In this document: positions 46,323-54,779 of the stretch, piece after piece | Numbering within the stretch: the stretch's first letter is position 1 | How the letters are laid out: each line of letters opens with the position of its first letter | From: Streptomyces sp. NBC_01485 | Lineage (GTDB): Bacteria; Actinomycetota; Actinomycetes; Streptomycetales; Streptomycetaceae | DNA: 64,000 nucleotides | NCBI RefSeq assembly: GCF_036227125.1 | Contig: NZ_CP109435.1 | Location: 3,844,001-3,908,000 of the forward strand | Reading direction: 5' to 3' | Made by a program: the position numbers and the translations under genes | Notes under the pieces: model-generated | What the model was told of the DNA's origin: nothing | The model's database searches: none | Seen by the model: only the letters and a program-made list of their open reading frames with translations

Positions 46323-48140
46323 TCACGCGTCCTCGGCGAGTTCCAGCCATCGCAGCTCCAGTTCCTCGCGCTCGCCGGTCAACCGGCGCAGCTCGGCGTC
46401 GAGTTCGGCGACCTTCCCGAAGTCGGTGGCGTTGTCGGCGATCTGGGCGTGCAGCTTGGACTCGCGCTCCGAGAACTTGTCCAACTGCCGCTCGATCTTC
46501 TGGAGTTCCTTCTTGGCGGCGCGCTGGTCGGCGGCGCTCCTCTCCGGCTTCTCCGACCCGGACTTCTGCGCGAGCGCCGGGGCGGAGGCGGCGGCCGCGG
46601 CCTCCTCCATGAGCCGGCGGCGCTCGATGTACTCGTCGATGCCGCGCGGCAGCATCCGCAGGGCGGCGTCGCCGAGGAGCGCGAAGACGCGGTCGGTCGT
46701 CCGCTCGACGAAGAAACGGTCGTGGGAGATGACGATCATCGAGCCGGGCCAGCTGTCGAGGAGGTCCTCCAGTTGGGTGAGGGTCTCGATGTCGAGGTCG
46801 TTGGTGGGCTCGTCGAGGAAGAGGACGTTGGGCTCGTCCATGAGGAGGCGCAGGATCTGGAGGCGGCGGCGTTCACCGCCCGAGAGGTCGCCGACCGGCG
46901 TCCACTGCTTGTCCTTGTTGAAGCCGAACGTCTCGCACAGCTGCCCGGCGGTCATCTCGCGCCCCTTGCCGAGGTCGACGCGCTCGCGCACCTGCTGCAC
47001 GGCCTCCAGGACGCGCAGCCCGGGGTCGAGTTCGGTGACCTCCTGCGACAGGTAGGCGAGCTTGACGGTCCGGCCGACGACGACCTTGCCGGCCGCGGGC
47101 TGCTCCTCGCCCTCGCTCCGCGCGGCGTCGGCCAGGGCGCGCAGCAGGGACGTCTTGCCGGCGCCGTTGACGCCGACGAGGCCGATGCGGTCGCCGGGGC
47201 CGAGATGCCAGGTGATGTGCTTCAGCAGTACCTTGGGGCCGGCCTGGACGGTGACGTCCTCCAGGTCGAAGACCGTCCTGCCGAGCCGGGACGAGGCGAA
47301 CTTCATCAGCTCGCTGCTGTCGCGGGGCGGCGGCACGTCCGCGATCAGCTCGTTGGCGGCCTCGACGCGGAAGCGCGGCTTCGACGTCCGCGCGGGGGCG
47401 CCGCGGCGCAGCCAGGCCAGCTCCTTGCGGACCAGGTTCTGCCGCTTGGTCTCCTCCGTGGCGGCGATGCGCTCACGCTCCGCGCGGGCGAAGACGTAGT
47501 CGGAGTAGCCGCCCTCGTACTCGTGGACGTCGCCGCGCTGGACGTCCCACATGCGGGTGCAGACCTGGTCGAGGAACCAGCGGTCGTGGGTGACGCAGAC
47601 GAGCGCGGAACGGCGCTCGCGCAGATGCCGGGCGAGCCAGGAGATGCCCTCGACGTCGAGGTGGTTCGTGGGCTCGTCCAGGACGATCAGGTCCTGGTCG
47701 TCGATCAGCAGCTTGGCGAGCGCGATCCGGCGGCGCTCGCCACCCGACAGCGGGCCGATGACGGTGTCCAGGCCCTGCGGGAAGCCGGGCAGGTCGAGCC
47801 CGCCGAAGAGCCCCGTCAGCACGTCCCGGATCTTGGCGTTGCCCGCCCACTCGTGGTCGGCCAGGTCCCGGATGACCTCGTGCCGGACGGTCGCGGCGGG
47901 GTCGAGGGAGTCGTGCTGCGTGAGCACGCCCATGCGCAGCCCGCCGGAGTGCGTGACCCGGCCGGTGTCGGCGTCCTCCAGCTTGGCGAGCATGCGGATC
48001 AGCGTGGTCTTCCCGTCGCCGTTGCGGCCCACGACGCCGATCCGGTCCCCTTCGGACACGCCGAGCGAGATGCCGTCGAGGAGCGCACGGGTCCCGTACA
48101 CCTTGCTGACGTTCTCGACATTGACCAGATTGACGGCCAT
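46323..48140 (-). CDS. ABC-F family ATPase (ribosome-associated, Uup-like)
   Basis: A 605-residue soluble protein with two nucleotide-binding domains and no membrane segments. Domain 1 has GRNGDGKTT, LSGGERRRIALAKLL and LIVLDEPTNHLDVEG. Domain 2 has GVNGAGKTS, LSGGERRRLQILRLL and FLDEPTNDLDIET. The inter-domain linker is charged. The C-terminus is a coiled coil (KKELQKIERQLDKFSERESK), typical of Uup. ABC-F proteins act on the ribosome E-site in translation rescue or antibiotic protection. The start has GCAGGAGAG upstream. Confidence 0.93.
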   Translation of the reverse strand: MAVNLVNVENVSKVYGTRALLDGISLGVSEGDRIGVVGRNGDGKTTLIRMLAKLEDADTGRVTHSGGLRMGVLTQHDSLDPAATVRHEVIRDLADHEWAGNAKIRDVLTGLFGGLDLPGFPQGLDTVIGPLSGGERRRIALAKLLIDDQDLIVLDEPTNHLDVEGISWLARHLRERRSALVCVTHDRWFLDQVCTRMWDVQRGDVHEYEGGYSDYVFARAERERIAATEETKRQNLVRKELAWLRRGAPARTSKPRFRVEAANELIADVPPPRDSSELMKFASSRLGRTVFDLEDVTVQAGPKVLLKHITWHLGPGDRIGLVGVNGAGKTSLLRALADAARSEGEEQPAAGKVVVGRTVKLAYLSQEVTELDPGLRVLEAVQQVRERVDLGKGREMTAGQLCETFGFNKDKQWTPVGDLSGGERRRLQILRLLMDEPNVLFLDEPTNDLDIETLTQLEDLLDSWPGSMIVISHDRFFVERTTDRVFALLGDAALRMLPRGIDEYIERRRLMEEAAAAASAPALAQKSGSEKPERSAADQRAAKKELQKIERQLDKFSERESKLHAQIADNATDFGKVAELDAELRRLTGEREELELRWLELAEDA

Positions 48141-48198
48141 TTCTCTCCTGCCCGGGGTGGATCGATCGACCCTCCAGGGTAGTCCGGCGTGGCGTTTT

Positions 48199-48273
48199 GC
48201 TTTTCAGGCTGCTTTTCGGAGCGCTTCCCAGGTCGCTTTCAGGGCGTTTTCCGGCCTTTTTCGGGGCGTTTCG
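48199..48273 (-). repeat. Degenerate 10-12-bp repeat with phased T-tracts upstream of the ABC-F gene
   Basis: Seven units of the form GCTTTTC(A/G)GG(C/N) follow one another: T-runs begin at about 48201, 48213, 48225, 48237, 48247, 48257 and 48269. T-tracts spaced near one helical turn would bend the DNA. The gap holds no gene, and the units sit upstream of the ABC-F gene's start. Confidence 0.7.
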
Positions 48274-48289
48274 TGAGCGCCGGCCGTCA

Positions 48290-50311
48290 TCACGGCTCGT
48301 TCCGGGGAAGCAGTCCGGCGGCCGGTGCCAGCCCCCGCTCCTGACCGCCGGTGACATGGAGCATGTCGTCGCGCAGCAGCGCCTCCGGGATGAAGACGGC
48401 CGCGGTCGCGCCGCCGCTGGGCGAGGACCGCAGCTCGACGCCCAGTCCCTGCCGTTCGCGCAGCCGGTTCACCACGATCAGGCCGATCTGCTTGGCGTCC
48501 AGGAGGTCGACCTTGTCGGACTGGATCTTGCCGTTGGCCTCGGCGAGGGCCTCCTCGTTCAGGCCGAAACCGCTGTCCTCGACCTCGATGAGCACGCCCT
48601 CGCGCAGCCGCGCGGCCCGCAGTTGCACCTGGGTGCTGGGCGGCGAGAAGGACGTCGCGTTCTCGACGAGCTCGGCGAGCAGATGGATCACGTCGGCGAC
48701 CGAGCCGCCCATCAGCGACACCCGCGGCGCCACCCAGATCTGCACGCGCTCGGCGCTCTCGATCTCGGCGACGGCGGCCCGCAGGACGTCCGCCAGCGGG
48801 ATCGGGTCGCGCCAGCCGCGGCCGGGCGCCATGCCGGACAGGATCAGCAGGCTCTCGGAGTGGCGGCGCATACGGGTGGCGAGGTAGTCGACGCGGAAGA
48901 GGTCATGCAGCTCGCCCTGGTCGTGCTGGCGGCGCTCCATGGCGTCGAGGAGATCGAGCTGGCGGTGCAGGAGCACCTGGCTGCGGCGCGCGAGGCTGAC
49001 GTACACGCCGGAGATCCCGCTGAGCAGTTCGGCCCGCTCGGAGGCGGCCTTCAGCGCGGCCCGCTGGACGGCGGTCAGGGCGGTGGAGACCTGGGCGAGT
49101 TCGTCGCCGGCCAGGCGGCGCATGGGGGCCTCGGCGTCGATGTCGACGCCCTGCCCGGCGTGCAGCCTGCGCATGGCCTGCGGCAGGCTGCGGCCGGCCA
49201 CCTCCAGCGCGGAGTTGCGCAGGTCGAGGAGTTCGACGATCAGGCCGCGGCCGACGATCACGGAGACCAGCAGCGACAGCAGCACACCGACGAGGCCCAG
49301 GACGACGGCGATCCCGGACGCGCCGAGCGTGTCCCAGCCGAACGGGTCTGCCTTCGCCGTCTCGCCGGTGCCGGCGACGGCCTCGGCCGCGGTGAGTCCG
49401 TCGAGGACGTCGGACGCGGCGGTGTCCCAGCCCCTCAGCGCGGCCGCCGACACGGCCGCGTCCCCGGGGCCCGCGGCACGCACCTGGTTCTCGACGCGCT
49501 GCACGCGCGCGTACGCGGCTGAGTCCAGTACGCCGTCGTACGCCGTCCGGTGGGCGGCCCGGAGGTCGGCGACCCCCGGTGCGAGCAGTTCGCGCTGGGT
49601 GGCGACGGCGCCGACGAACAGCGCGTACCGGTCGCGCGTGAGCGTCCCCTGTGCCCGCGCGGCCCCCAGCAGCGCCTGCTCCCGGGCGACCGCCTCGCGC
49701 GCCCGGCCCAGTTCCAGTACGACGCGGGCCTCGGACACCGAGTCGGTGGTGTCGTCGCCGGTGAGCGCGCCGGCCGCCGAGAAGCCGTGCTGGACGATCG
49801 CCGAGTAGCGCGTGTAGGCGACGGTGGCCGCCGCGCCCTTGGCGGTCGCCTCGTCGGTCGGCTTGGCGGTCGGCTTGGCGGTCGGCTTGGCGGTGACCTT
49901 GTCGCGCAGTGCGTCGAGGCCGCCCGCGTCGGCCTCCAGGACGTCCAGTCGCCCGGGCAGCCCGGCGTCCAGGAGCGCGGCGTCCGAGCTGGAGGAGTTG
50001 ATGCCGGCCAGCAGGGCGACGGCGGCCTTGTCGGTGACCGACGCGGCCTCGGTGAAGGCGTCGGGGGCGTCCGCGTACCGCATGGCGGCGCTCCGCTCGG
50101 ATTGCAGCGCGGTAATGAACTCGCCGACCGGGGTGAGCAGTTCGGCGTTGACGTCCTTGGCGCGCTCGGTGTCCCCGATGCTCGACGCGGTCGTCACCGC
50201 CGCGAAGCCCCACAGGGCCATGAGGGACACGACGGGCAGCATGAGCAGGGCGACGATCTTCGCGCGCACGGATCTGGGGCGCAGGCGGGCGGGGGTGCGG
50301 AGGATGCGCAT
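48290..50311 (-). CDS. Sensor histidine kinase with nitrate/nitrite-sensing-type domain
   Basis: A 673-residue protein. An N-terminal transmembrane helix (KIVALLMLPVVSLMALWGF) is followed by an extracellular NIT-type all-helical domain (LQSERSAAMRYADAPDAF). Next come a second helix (IAVVLGLVGVLLSLLVSVIV), a HAMP-like segment, and a HATPase_c domain with HLLAELVENATSFSPPSTQV and VEDSGFGLNEEAL. This layout resembles CvnA-type kinases, but no cvnB-D genes adjoin it. The exterior domain holds a short AKPT repeat (TAKPTAKPTAKPT). The start is ATG 50311 (MRILRTPARLR), with GAGG upstream. Confidence 0.88.
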   Translation of the reverse strand: MRILRTPARLRPRSVRAKIVALLMLPVVSLMALWGFAAVTTASSIGDTERAKDVNAELLTPVGEFITALQSERSAAMRYADAPDAFTEAASVTDKAAVALLAGINSSSSDAALLDAGLPGRLDVLEADAGGLDALRDKVTAKPTAKPTAKPTDEATAKGAAATVAYTRYSAIVQHGFSAAGALTGDDTTDSVSEARVVLELGRAREAVAREQALLGAARAQGTLTRDRYALFVGAVATQRELLAPGVADLRAAHRTAYDGVLDSAAYARVQRVENQVRAAGPGDAAVSAAALRGWDTAASDVLDGLTAAEAVAGTGETAKADPFGWDTLGASGIAVVLGLVGVLLSLLVSVIVGRGLIVELLDLRNSALEVAGRSLPQAMRRLHAGQGVDIDAEAPMRRLAGDELAQVSTALTAVQRAALKAASERAELLSGISGVYVSLARRSQVLLHRQLDLLDAMERRQHDQGELHDLFRVDYLATRMRRHSESLLILSGMAPGRGWRDPIPLADVLRAAVAEIESAERVQIWVAPRVSLMGGSVADVIHLLAELVENATSFSPPSTQVQLRAARLREGVLIEVEDSGFGLNEEALAEANGKIQSDKVDLLDAKQIGLIVVNRLRERQGLGVELRSSPSGGATAAVFIPEALLRDDMLHVTGGQERGLAPAAGLLPRNEP

Positions 50312-50657
50312 GGGGACCTCGTGGGGGTGGGTGAGGTGAGGTGAAGGGGGCGAGGCGAAGAGGGCGAAGGGAGGGGGTGCGGTGGGGCGCGCGAGATGGG
50401 GGTGCGGTGTCGGGTGGGGCGCGTGATGGGTGTGCGCGCCGGTCACGGGCGGCGCGTGCGCGGGACGCTCACGCCCGCCCGGTGACGGCCGGGTGGCCGG
50501 TGACTCGCCCTGGACGGCGGCCGGTTGCACGGGCGGGCGGGCGACTCCCCGCGCACGCCCGGCTCACGGCGATCCGCGCAGGTGGGCGCGGGGCGACGCG
50601 CGCCCACTTTCACGCCGGGGGGGACGTACCGCAGGCCGACCTCCCTCACAACAGCCC
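50312..50657. other. Intergenic region between MHYT and NIT-kinase genes
   Basis: 346 bases of GC-rich sequence with several g-rich simple stretches (gggtgcggtg, ggcgcgcg). Both neighbours run leftward, so it should hold the kinase promoter. I see no gene and no confident promoter or hairpin in it. Confidence 0.4.
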
Positions 50658-51437
50658 TCAGGCCGTGGTCAGTTCGACCTCGCGCAGGAGTTCCGCGGCG
50701 ACGGCCGACTCGTGGCGCTTGCCGGTCGGGGACAGGGCGACGTACGCGGAGGCGAGGAAGAGGAAGGAGCCGAGCACGACGGCCAGCGGGAAGATGAACC
50801 CCGTGGCGGTGACGCCGGGCAGGGCGGCGCTGCTGGGGGTGAGGTCGATGCTGACGGCCCACATCGCGGTGTAGTGCATGCTGCTGACCGCGAGTCCCAT
50901 GACGAGGGCGGCGACGGCGGCCAGCACCGGGCCGCGCACGATCAGGGTGAGGGTGAGCGCGGCGGTCGCGGCGACGACGGCGATCACGATCGACGCGGTG
51001 ACCAGGACCGGGTCGTAGCCGACCCGGCCGTGCAGGTTGAGGGCGGCCATGCCGGTGTAGTGCATGGCGGCGACGCCGAGCCCGGTGCCGAGGCCGCCGA
51101 GCAGGACCGACACGACGCGCGAGCGCCCGTATCCGGCGGTGCAGACGCCGGCCGCGACGACGCCGACGGCCATCAGCAGGCTGAGGACGGTCAGCGGGAC
51201 GTCGAAGCGGATCGGGGTGCCCTCGACGCCGAAGCCCAGCATGGCGACGAAGTGCATGGTCCAGATGCCGGAGCCGATGGCGAGCGAGGCGAGCAGCAGC
51301 CAGTTGCGCTTGGACGCGCCGTCCGCCTCGAGTGCCCGGACGGTGCAGCGCAGTCCGAGCGCCGAGCCGACGCAGGCCATCGCATAGGACAGGACGGGGG
51401 TGACCCATCCGGCGCTGAAGTGATCCATGTGTCCCAT
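50658..51437 (-). CDS. MHYT-domain integral membrane sensor protein
   Basis: A 259-residue protein with about seven transmembrane helices. The three MHYT motifs are IWTMHFVAMLGFG, VAAMHYTGMAA and VSSMHYTAMWA, each in a helix near the outer face. The domain is thought to bind copper and sense a diatomic gas such as O2, CO or NO. No output domain is attached, so it may work with a partner; the NIT kinase gene lies downstream on the same strand. ATG 51437 has GAGAGGAAG upstream. Confidence 0.92.
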   Translation of the reverse strand: MGHMDHFSAGWVTPVLSYAMACVGSALGLRCTVRALEADGASKRNWLLLASLAIGSGIWTMHFVAMLGFGVEGTPIRFDVPLTVLSLLMAVGVVAAGVCTAGYGRSRVVSVLLGGLGTGLGVAAMHYTGMAALNLHGRVGYDPVLVTASIVIAVVAATAALTLTLIVRGPVLAAVAALVMGLAVSSMHYTAMWAVSIDLTPSSAALPGVTATGFIFPLAVVLGSFLFLASAYVALSPTGKRHESAVAAELLREVELTTA

Positions 51438-51672
51438 GGGGACTTCCTCTCGGCCGTGGCGCGAGCAGGGCACGCGCACGCGGTACCGCTGGTAACAGCA
51501 GACGGGGGGGTTGGCTGATCATGCCACCCGCGGCTGTGACACAGACGGGCGCGAAAGGGATCATGGAGACGATTGTTGAACATTAAGTTACCGTGACGTG
51601 GGTAACACCTCTGCGGGACATTTGCGCAGGTCAAACGGCATCTTCACGAGGAGCGGGAAGCCTTCACCCGGC
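51438..51672. other. Intergenic sequence upstream of the MHYT gene
   Basis: 235 bases with no gene-like frame. It includes a small dyad ttacc-gtgacgt-gggtaa (about 51588-51604) that may belong to the MHYT promoter. Together with the remnants up to 52874 it is the least gene-dense stretch in the window. Confidence 0.4.
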
Positions 51673-51905
51673 CTACTCCTCGCCTGCCTCGCACCTCCAC
51701 ATCGCCCGCACAAGGTTCCCGTCCGGCCATCCGTCCGGATCGAGGGGCAGCAGTCGCCGCTCGGCCTCCAGACAGCGCGGGTCACCACGCAGCGCGAGCC
51801 CGTGGGCGGCGTGCACACGGGTGTCCCGCAACGCGTCGTCGAGGAGTGCGGCGAGTACGTCGGTGATGCCGGGCGCCTCTCCGCCCCCACGCCCCTCCCC
51901 CTGAA
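51673..51905 (-). pseudogene. Possible C-terminal remnant of a HEAT-repeat protein
   Basis: The leftward frame reads ITDVLAALLDDALRDTRVHA, AHGLALRGDPRC and ends LPLDPDGWPDGNLVRAMWRC. The helix-turn-helix pairs with LDD and LALRGDP wording resemble a HEAT repeat. Upstream of about 51905 the frame loses protein-like character, and no start codon with ribosome site precedes it. Most likely it is a decayed tail of a longer gene. Confidence 0.4.
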
Positions 51906-52186
51906 CGCCTGCCGCACCGACCCCACTCCGGGGGCTCCGCCCCGTGAGCCTTACGCAGGCCACGGCGGGGCAGGGTGCGGACCGCCTGATCACGCTTTTC
52001 TGGATCTTCGCAGTCGAGCGGTGCGCGCGAGCGTCCGGGGACGGGTGGACGTGGCCGCGAGAATGTGACACTCCGGCACAGAAGTGTCACATTCCATGGG
52101 CCCTGCATGCCTGAAGCCGTCCACGCAGGCCAAGTAGCGTGCTCCGGGCGCCAGTTCGGCCCGACCAGGAGTCCTCGATGCCCGAG
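51906..52186. other. Non-coding stretch between two gene remnants
   Basis: 281 bases between the HEAT-like and DUF6193-like remnants, with no convincing gene. The only clear structure is the inverted repeat at 52061-52094, listed separately. Confidence 0.4.
52061..52094. repeat. 12-bp perfect inverted repeat GAATGTGACACT
   Basis: GAATGTGACACT (52061-52072) and AGTGTCACATTC (52083-52094) are exact complements around a 10-base spacer. No T-run follows, and neighbouring sequence is gene remnant, so it may be a leftover operator. The TGTGACA core resembles sites of CRP/FNR-type regulators. Confidence 0.75.
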
Positions 52187-52874
52187 TCATGCGGTGCTGG
52201 GGTCGGTCGGCCAGCCTCCCTCGATGGCCGGACCGCTGCCGGCGGGGACGTTCGCGGCCACCAATGCCGCGGCCTCGCGAGCACTGAGCCGAGTTCCGAG
52301 CACACGTGACCGCGCCTGCCGCGACCACGGTGTGACCACGTTCCACACATCGTCTCCCGCTGGTCTCACCCGCGGGACCTCCTCGTGGAACGGATCCGCG
52401 GTGCTGCTCAGCAGGCCGGACTCGCCGTGTGACGGAAACGGGAAGAACACGCGTAGCGCCGGCTGCGCGTACAGAGCCTCGGCCAGTTCGGCGTCGCCGA
52501 GCCGGATCACCGGCGAGCGTTCCAGAGTCAGCCGCCAAGCGGTCGGCACCACCCTGCCCGGCGGTGCCGCGTCCAGCGGGTCACCTGCGAGAAGCGGCCA
52601 GTCGCGCCGCAGTTCGGTCGATCGACGCGCCACCGCACCAGGCGTGCAGGATCGCCGCGACCACGGCGAGGTCGGGGGTGCTCCCGAAGGCACCCCACGG
52701 CCAGCCGGTGTCGGTTGATATCTCGAGACGGAACTCGCGTTCCTCGCGGTTGGTCGCGTACACGGCGAACCGCGCCTCCCCACGGGTGCAGCACGCAGCG
52801 ACCGCAGAACCGGTATCGCTCACCATCTGGCCAAGAACCGCGCTTGCAGCCGGTTCGGCGTAGGGGTGTGGGGG
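52187..52874 (-). pseudogene. Frameshifted DUF6193-like gene remnant
   Basis: The leftward frame starts directly behind the ispE stop and reads RFAVYATNREEREFRLEIST, TGWPWGAFGSTPDLAVVAAI. It is cut by a stop at 52581. Family-like sequence continues in another frame from about 52,625: ELRRDWPLLAGDPLDAAP, then LRVFFPFPSHGESGLLSS, ending at 52187. A one-base shift near 52605-52630 would join them. The pattern matches Streptomyces DUF6193 proteins (labelled natural-product biosynthesis), from memory. No start codon with a ribosome site is seen, so the N-terminus is probably lost too. Confidence 0.6.
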
Positions 52875-53780
52875 CTAAGCCCCGGCCCCGATCACCGTCG
52901 CCCCCCGCGCCGGGCCCGATGTCACGCGGACGTTCTTGCAGGTGCCCGACGTGCGCAGCGTTTCCGCGATCTTCGACGCGGCCTCGGGGTCGCGGGCGAG
53001 GAACGCGGTGGTCGGGCCCGAGCCCGAGACGAGGCTCGCGAGCGCCCCGGCCGCACGCCCCTCGGCGAGCGTGTCCGCCAGCTCGGGGAAGAGCGAAAGG
53101 GCGGCGGGCTGGAGGTCGTTGGAGATGGCGGCCGCCAGGGCGTCCGGGTCGCCCTTGGCCAAGGCGTCGAGGAGGTCGCCGGAGGCGACCGGGGCCGGGA
53201 TGTCCCGGCCCTCCGCCAGGCGGTCGAACTCCCGGAACACCGCCGGTGTCGACAGCCCCCGCTCGGCCATCGCGAACACCCAGTGGAAGGTGCCGCCGAC
53301 CTCCAGGGCCGTCAGCTTCTCGCCGCGCCCGGTGCCGAGTGCGGCCCCGCCGACCAGGCTGAACGGCACGTCGCTGCCCAACTCGGCGCAGATGTCGAGG
53401 AGTTCGTCACGGGACGCGCCCGTGCCCCACAGCGCGTCGCAGGCCAGCAGGGCGCCCGCGCCGTCCGCACTGCCGCCCGCCATGCCCCCGGCGACCGGGA
53501 TGTCCTTCGCGATGTGGAGGTGCACGTCGGGCGTGCGGCCGTACCGTTCGGCCAGGGCGATCGCCGCGCGCGCCGCGAGGTTCGTACGGTCCAGGGGGAC
53601 CTGGCCGGCGTCCGGGCCCTCGCAGGTGACGCGGAGTTCGTCGGCCTGGGTCACCGTGACCTCGTCGTACAGGCCGACCGCCAGGAAGACGTTCGCCAGG
53701 TCGTGGAAGCCGTCCGCGCGGGCCGCGCCCACCGCGAGCTGCACGTTGACCTTGGCGGGCACCCGAACAGTGACGCTCAC
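52875..53780 (-). CDS. ispE: 4-(cytidine 5'-diphospho)-2-C-methyl-D-erythritol kinase
   Basis: A 301-residue GHMP kinase of the MEP isoprenoid pathway. The start VSVTVRVPAKVNVQLAVGAA has the conserved Lys/Asn pair, and the ATP loop is IPVAGGMAGGSADGAGAL. SGSGPTTAFLA lies near the end. The GTG start overlaps the ksgA stop by 4 bases. The ksgA-ispE pairing is conserved in actinobacteria. Confidence 0.96.
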   Translation of the reverse strand: MSVTVRVPAKVNVQLAVGAARADGFHDLANVFLAVGLYDEVTVTQADELRVTCEGPDAGQVPLDRTNLAARAAIALAERYGRTPDVHLHIAKDIPVAGGMAGGSADGAGALLACDALWGTGASRDELLDICAELGSDVPFSLVGGAALGTGRGEKLTALEVGGTFHWVFAMAERGLSTPAVFREFDRLAEGRDIPAPVASGDLLDALAKGDPDALAAAISNDLQPAALSLFPELADTLAEGRAAGALASLVSGSGPTTAFLARDPEAASKIAETLRTSGTCKNVRVTSGPARGATVIGAGA

Positions 53781-54688
53781 TTCTGACCCGACTCCTTGTT
53801 CTCGTCCGTGTTCTCGTCCGTGTTCTCGCCCTTGTTCTCCGCGATCCTCGCGAACTCCTCGACCGTGATGGCCTCCCCGCGCGCCTGCGGCGAGACGCCC
53901 GCCGCCACGAGGGCCGCCTCCGCCCGCGCCGCGGAACCCGCCCACCCGGCGAGCGCGGCCCGCAGGGTCTTGCGGCGCTGGGCGAACGCCGCGTCGACGA
54001 CGGCGAAGACCTCGCGCCGCGACGCCGTCGTCCTGACCGGCTCGGTCCGGCGGACGAGCGACACCAGTCCACTGTCGACGTTCGGCGCGGGCCAGAACAC
54101 GTTGCGGCCGATGGCGCCGGCCCGCTTGACCTCGGCGTACCAGTTGGCCTTGACGGAGGGGACGCCGTACACCTTCGAGCCGGGCCCGGCGGCGAGCCGG
54201 TCGGCGACCTCCGACTGGACCATGACGAGGGTGCGTTCGATGCTCGGGAACATCTCCAGCATGTGCAGCAGCACGGGCACGGCCACGTTGTACGGCAGGT
54301 TCGCGACCAGCGCGGTCGGGGCGGGGCCCGGCAGCTCGGTCACCCGCATCGCGTCGGAGTGCACCAGCGCGAAGCGGTCCGCGCGCTGCGGCATGCGCGC
54401 CTCGATCGTCGCGGGGAGGGCGGCGGCCAGGACGTCGTCGATCTCGACGGCCGTGACCCGGTCGGCGGCCTCCAGCAGGGCGAGGGTGAGGGAGCCGAGC
54501 CCCGGGCCGACCTCGACGACGACGTCGTCGGGCCGGACCCCCGCGGTGCGGACGATTCGGCGGACCGTGTTCGCGTCGATCACGAAGTTCTGGCCGCGCT
54601 GCTTGGTGGGGCGAACGCCGAGGACCGCCGCCAGCTCACGGATGTCGGCGGGGCCCAGAAGGGCGTCGGGGCTGGGGCTGGTACTCAC
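53777..54688 (-). CDS. ksgA: 16S rRNA A1518/A1519 dimethyltransferase
   Basis: A 303-residue RsmA/KsgA enzyme. Motifs: KQRGQNFVIDANTVRRIV, the SAM loop VVEVGPGLGSLTLALLEAA, HSDAMRV, and the catalytic NLPYNVAVPVLLHML. NVFWPAPNVDSGLVSL and AFAQRRKTLRAAL are typical. The extreme C-terminus is a short repeat (ENTDENTDENKES) coded by 12-base units. The GTG start is at 54688. Confidence 0.97.
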   Translation of the reverse strand: MSTSPSPDALLGPADIRELAAVLGVRPTKQRGQNFVIDANTVRRIVRTAGVRPDDVVVEVGPGLGSLTLALLEAADRVTAVEIDDVLAAALPATIEARMPQRADRFALVHSDAMRVTELPGPAPTALVANLPYNVAVPVLLHMLEMFPSIERTLVMVQSEVADRLAAGPGSKVYGVPSVKANWYAEVKRAGAIGRNVFWPAPNVDSGLVSLVRRTEPVRTTASRREVFAVVDAAFAQRRKTLRAALAGWAGSAARAEAALVAAGVSPQARGEAITVEEFARIAENKGENTDENTDENKESGQK

Positions 54689-54779
54689 GGGACAAGGGTA
54701 CGGGGCCGTGCATACGGGGCCGCACCGTCACGACCACCACCCACGCAGCCCCCCGTACCCACCCCCGCACCCGCGCTCC

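Noticed and set aside
48290..50311. A conservon (cvnA-D) locus
   Set aside because: The kinase resembles CvnA, but no roadblock, DUF742 or small GTPase gene follows it.
51588..52071. Overlapping Arg/Pro/Ser-rich open frames on the minus strand upstream of the MHYT gene
   Set aside because: Only the short HEAT-like tail looks protein-like. The other frames have no motif, no ribosome site and random-like composition.
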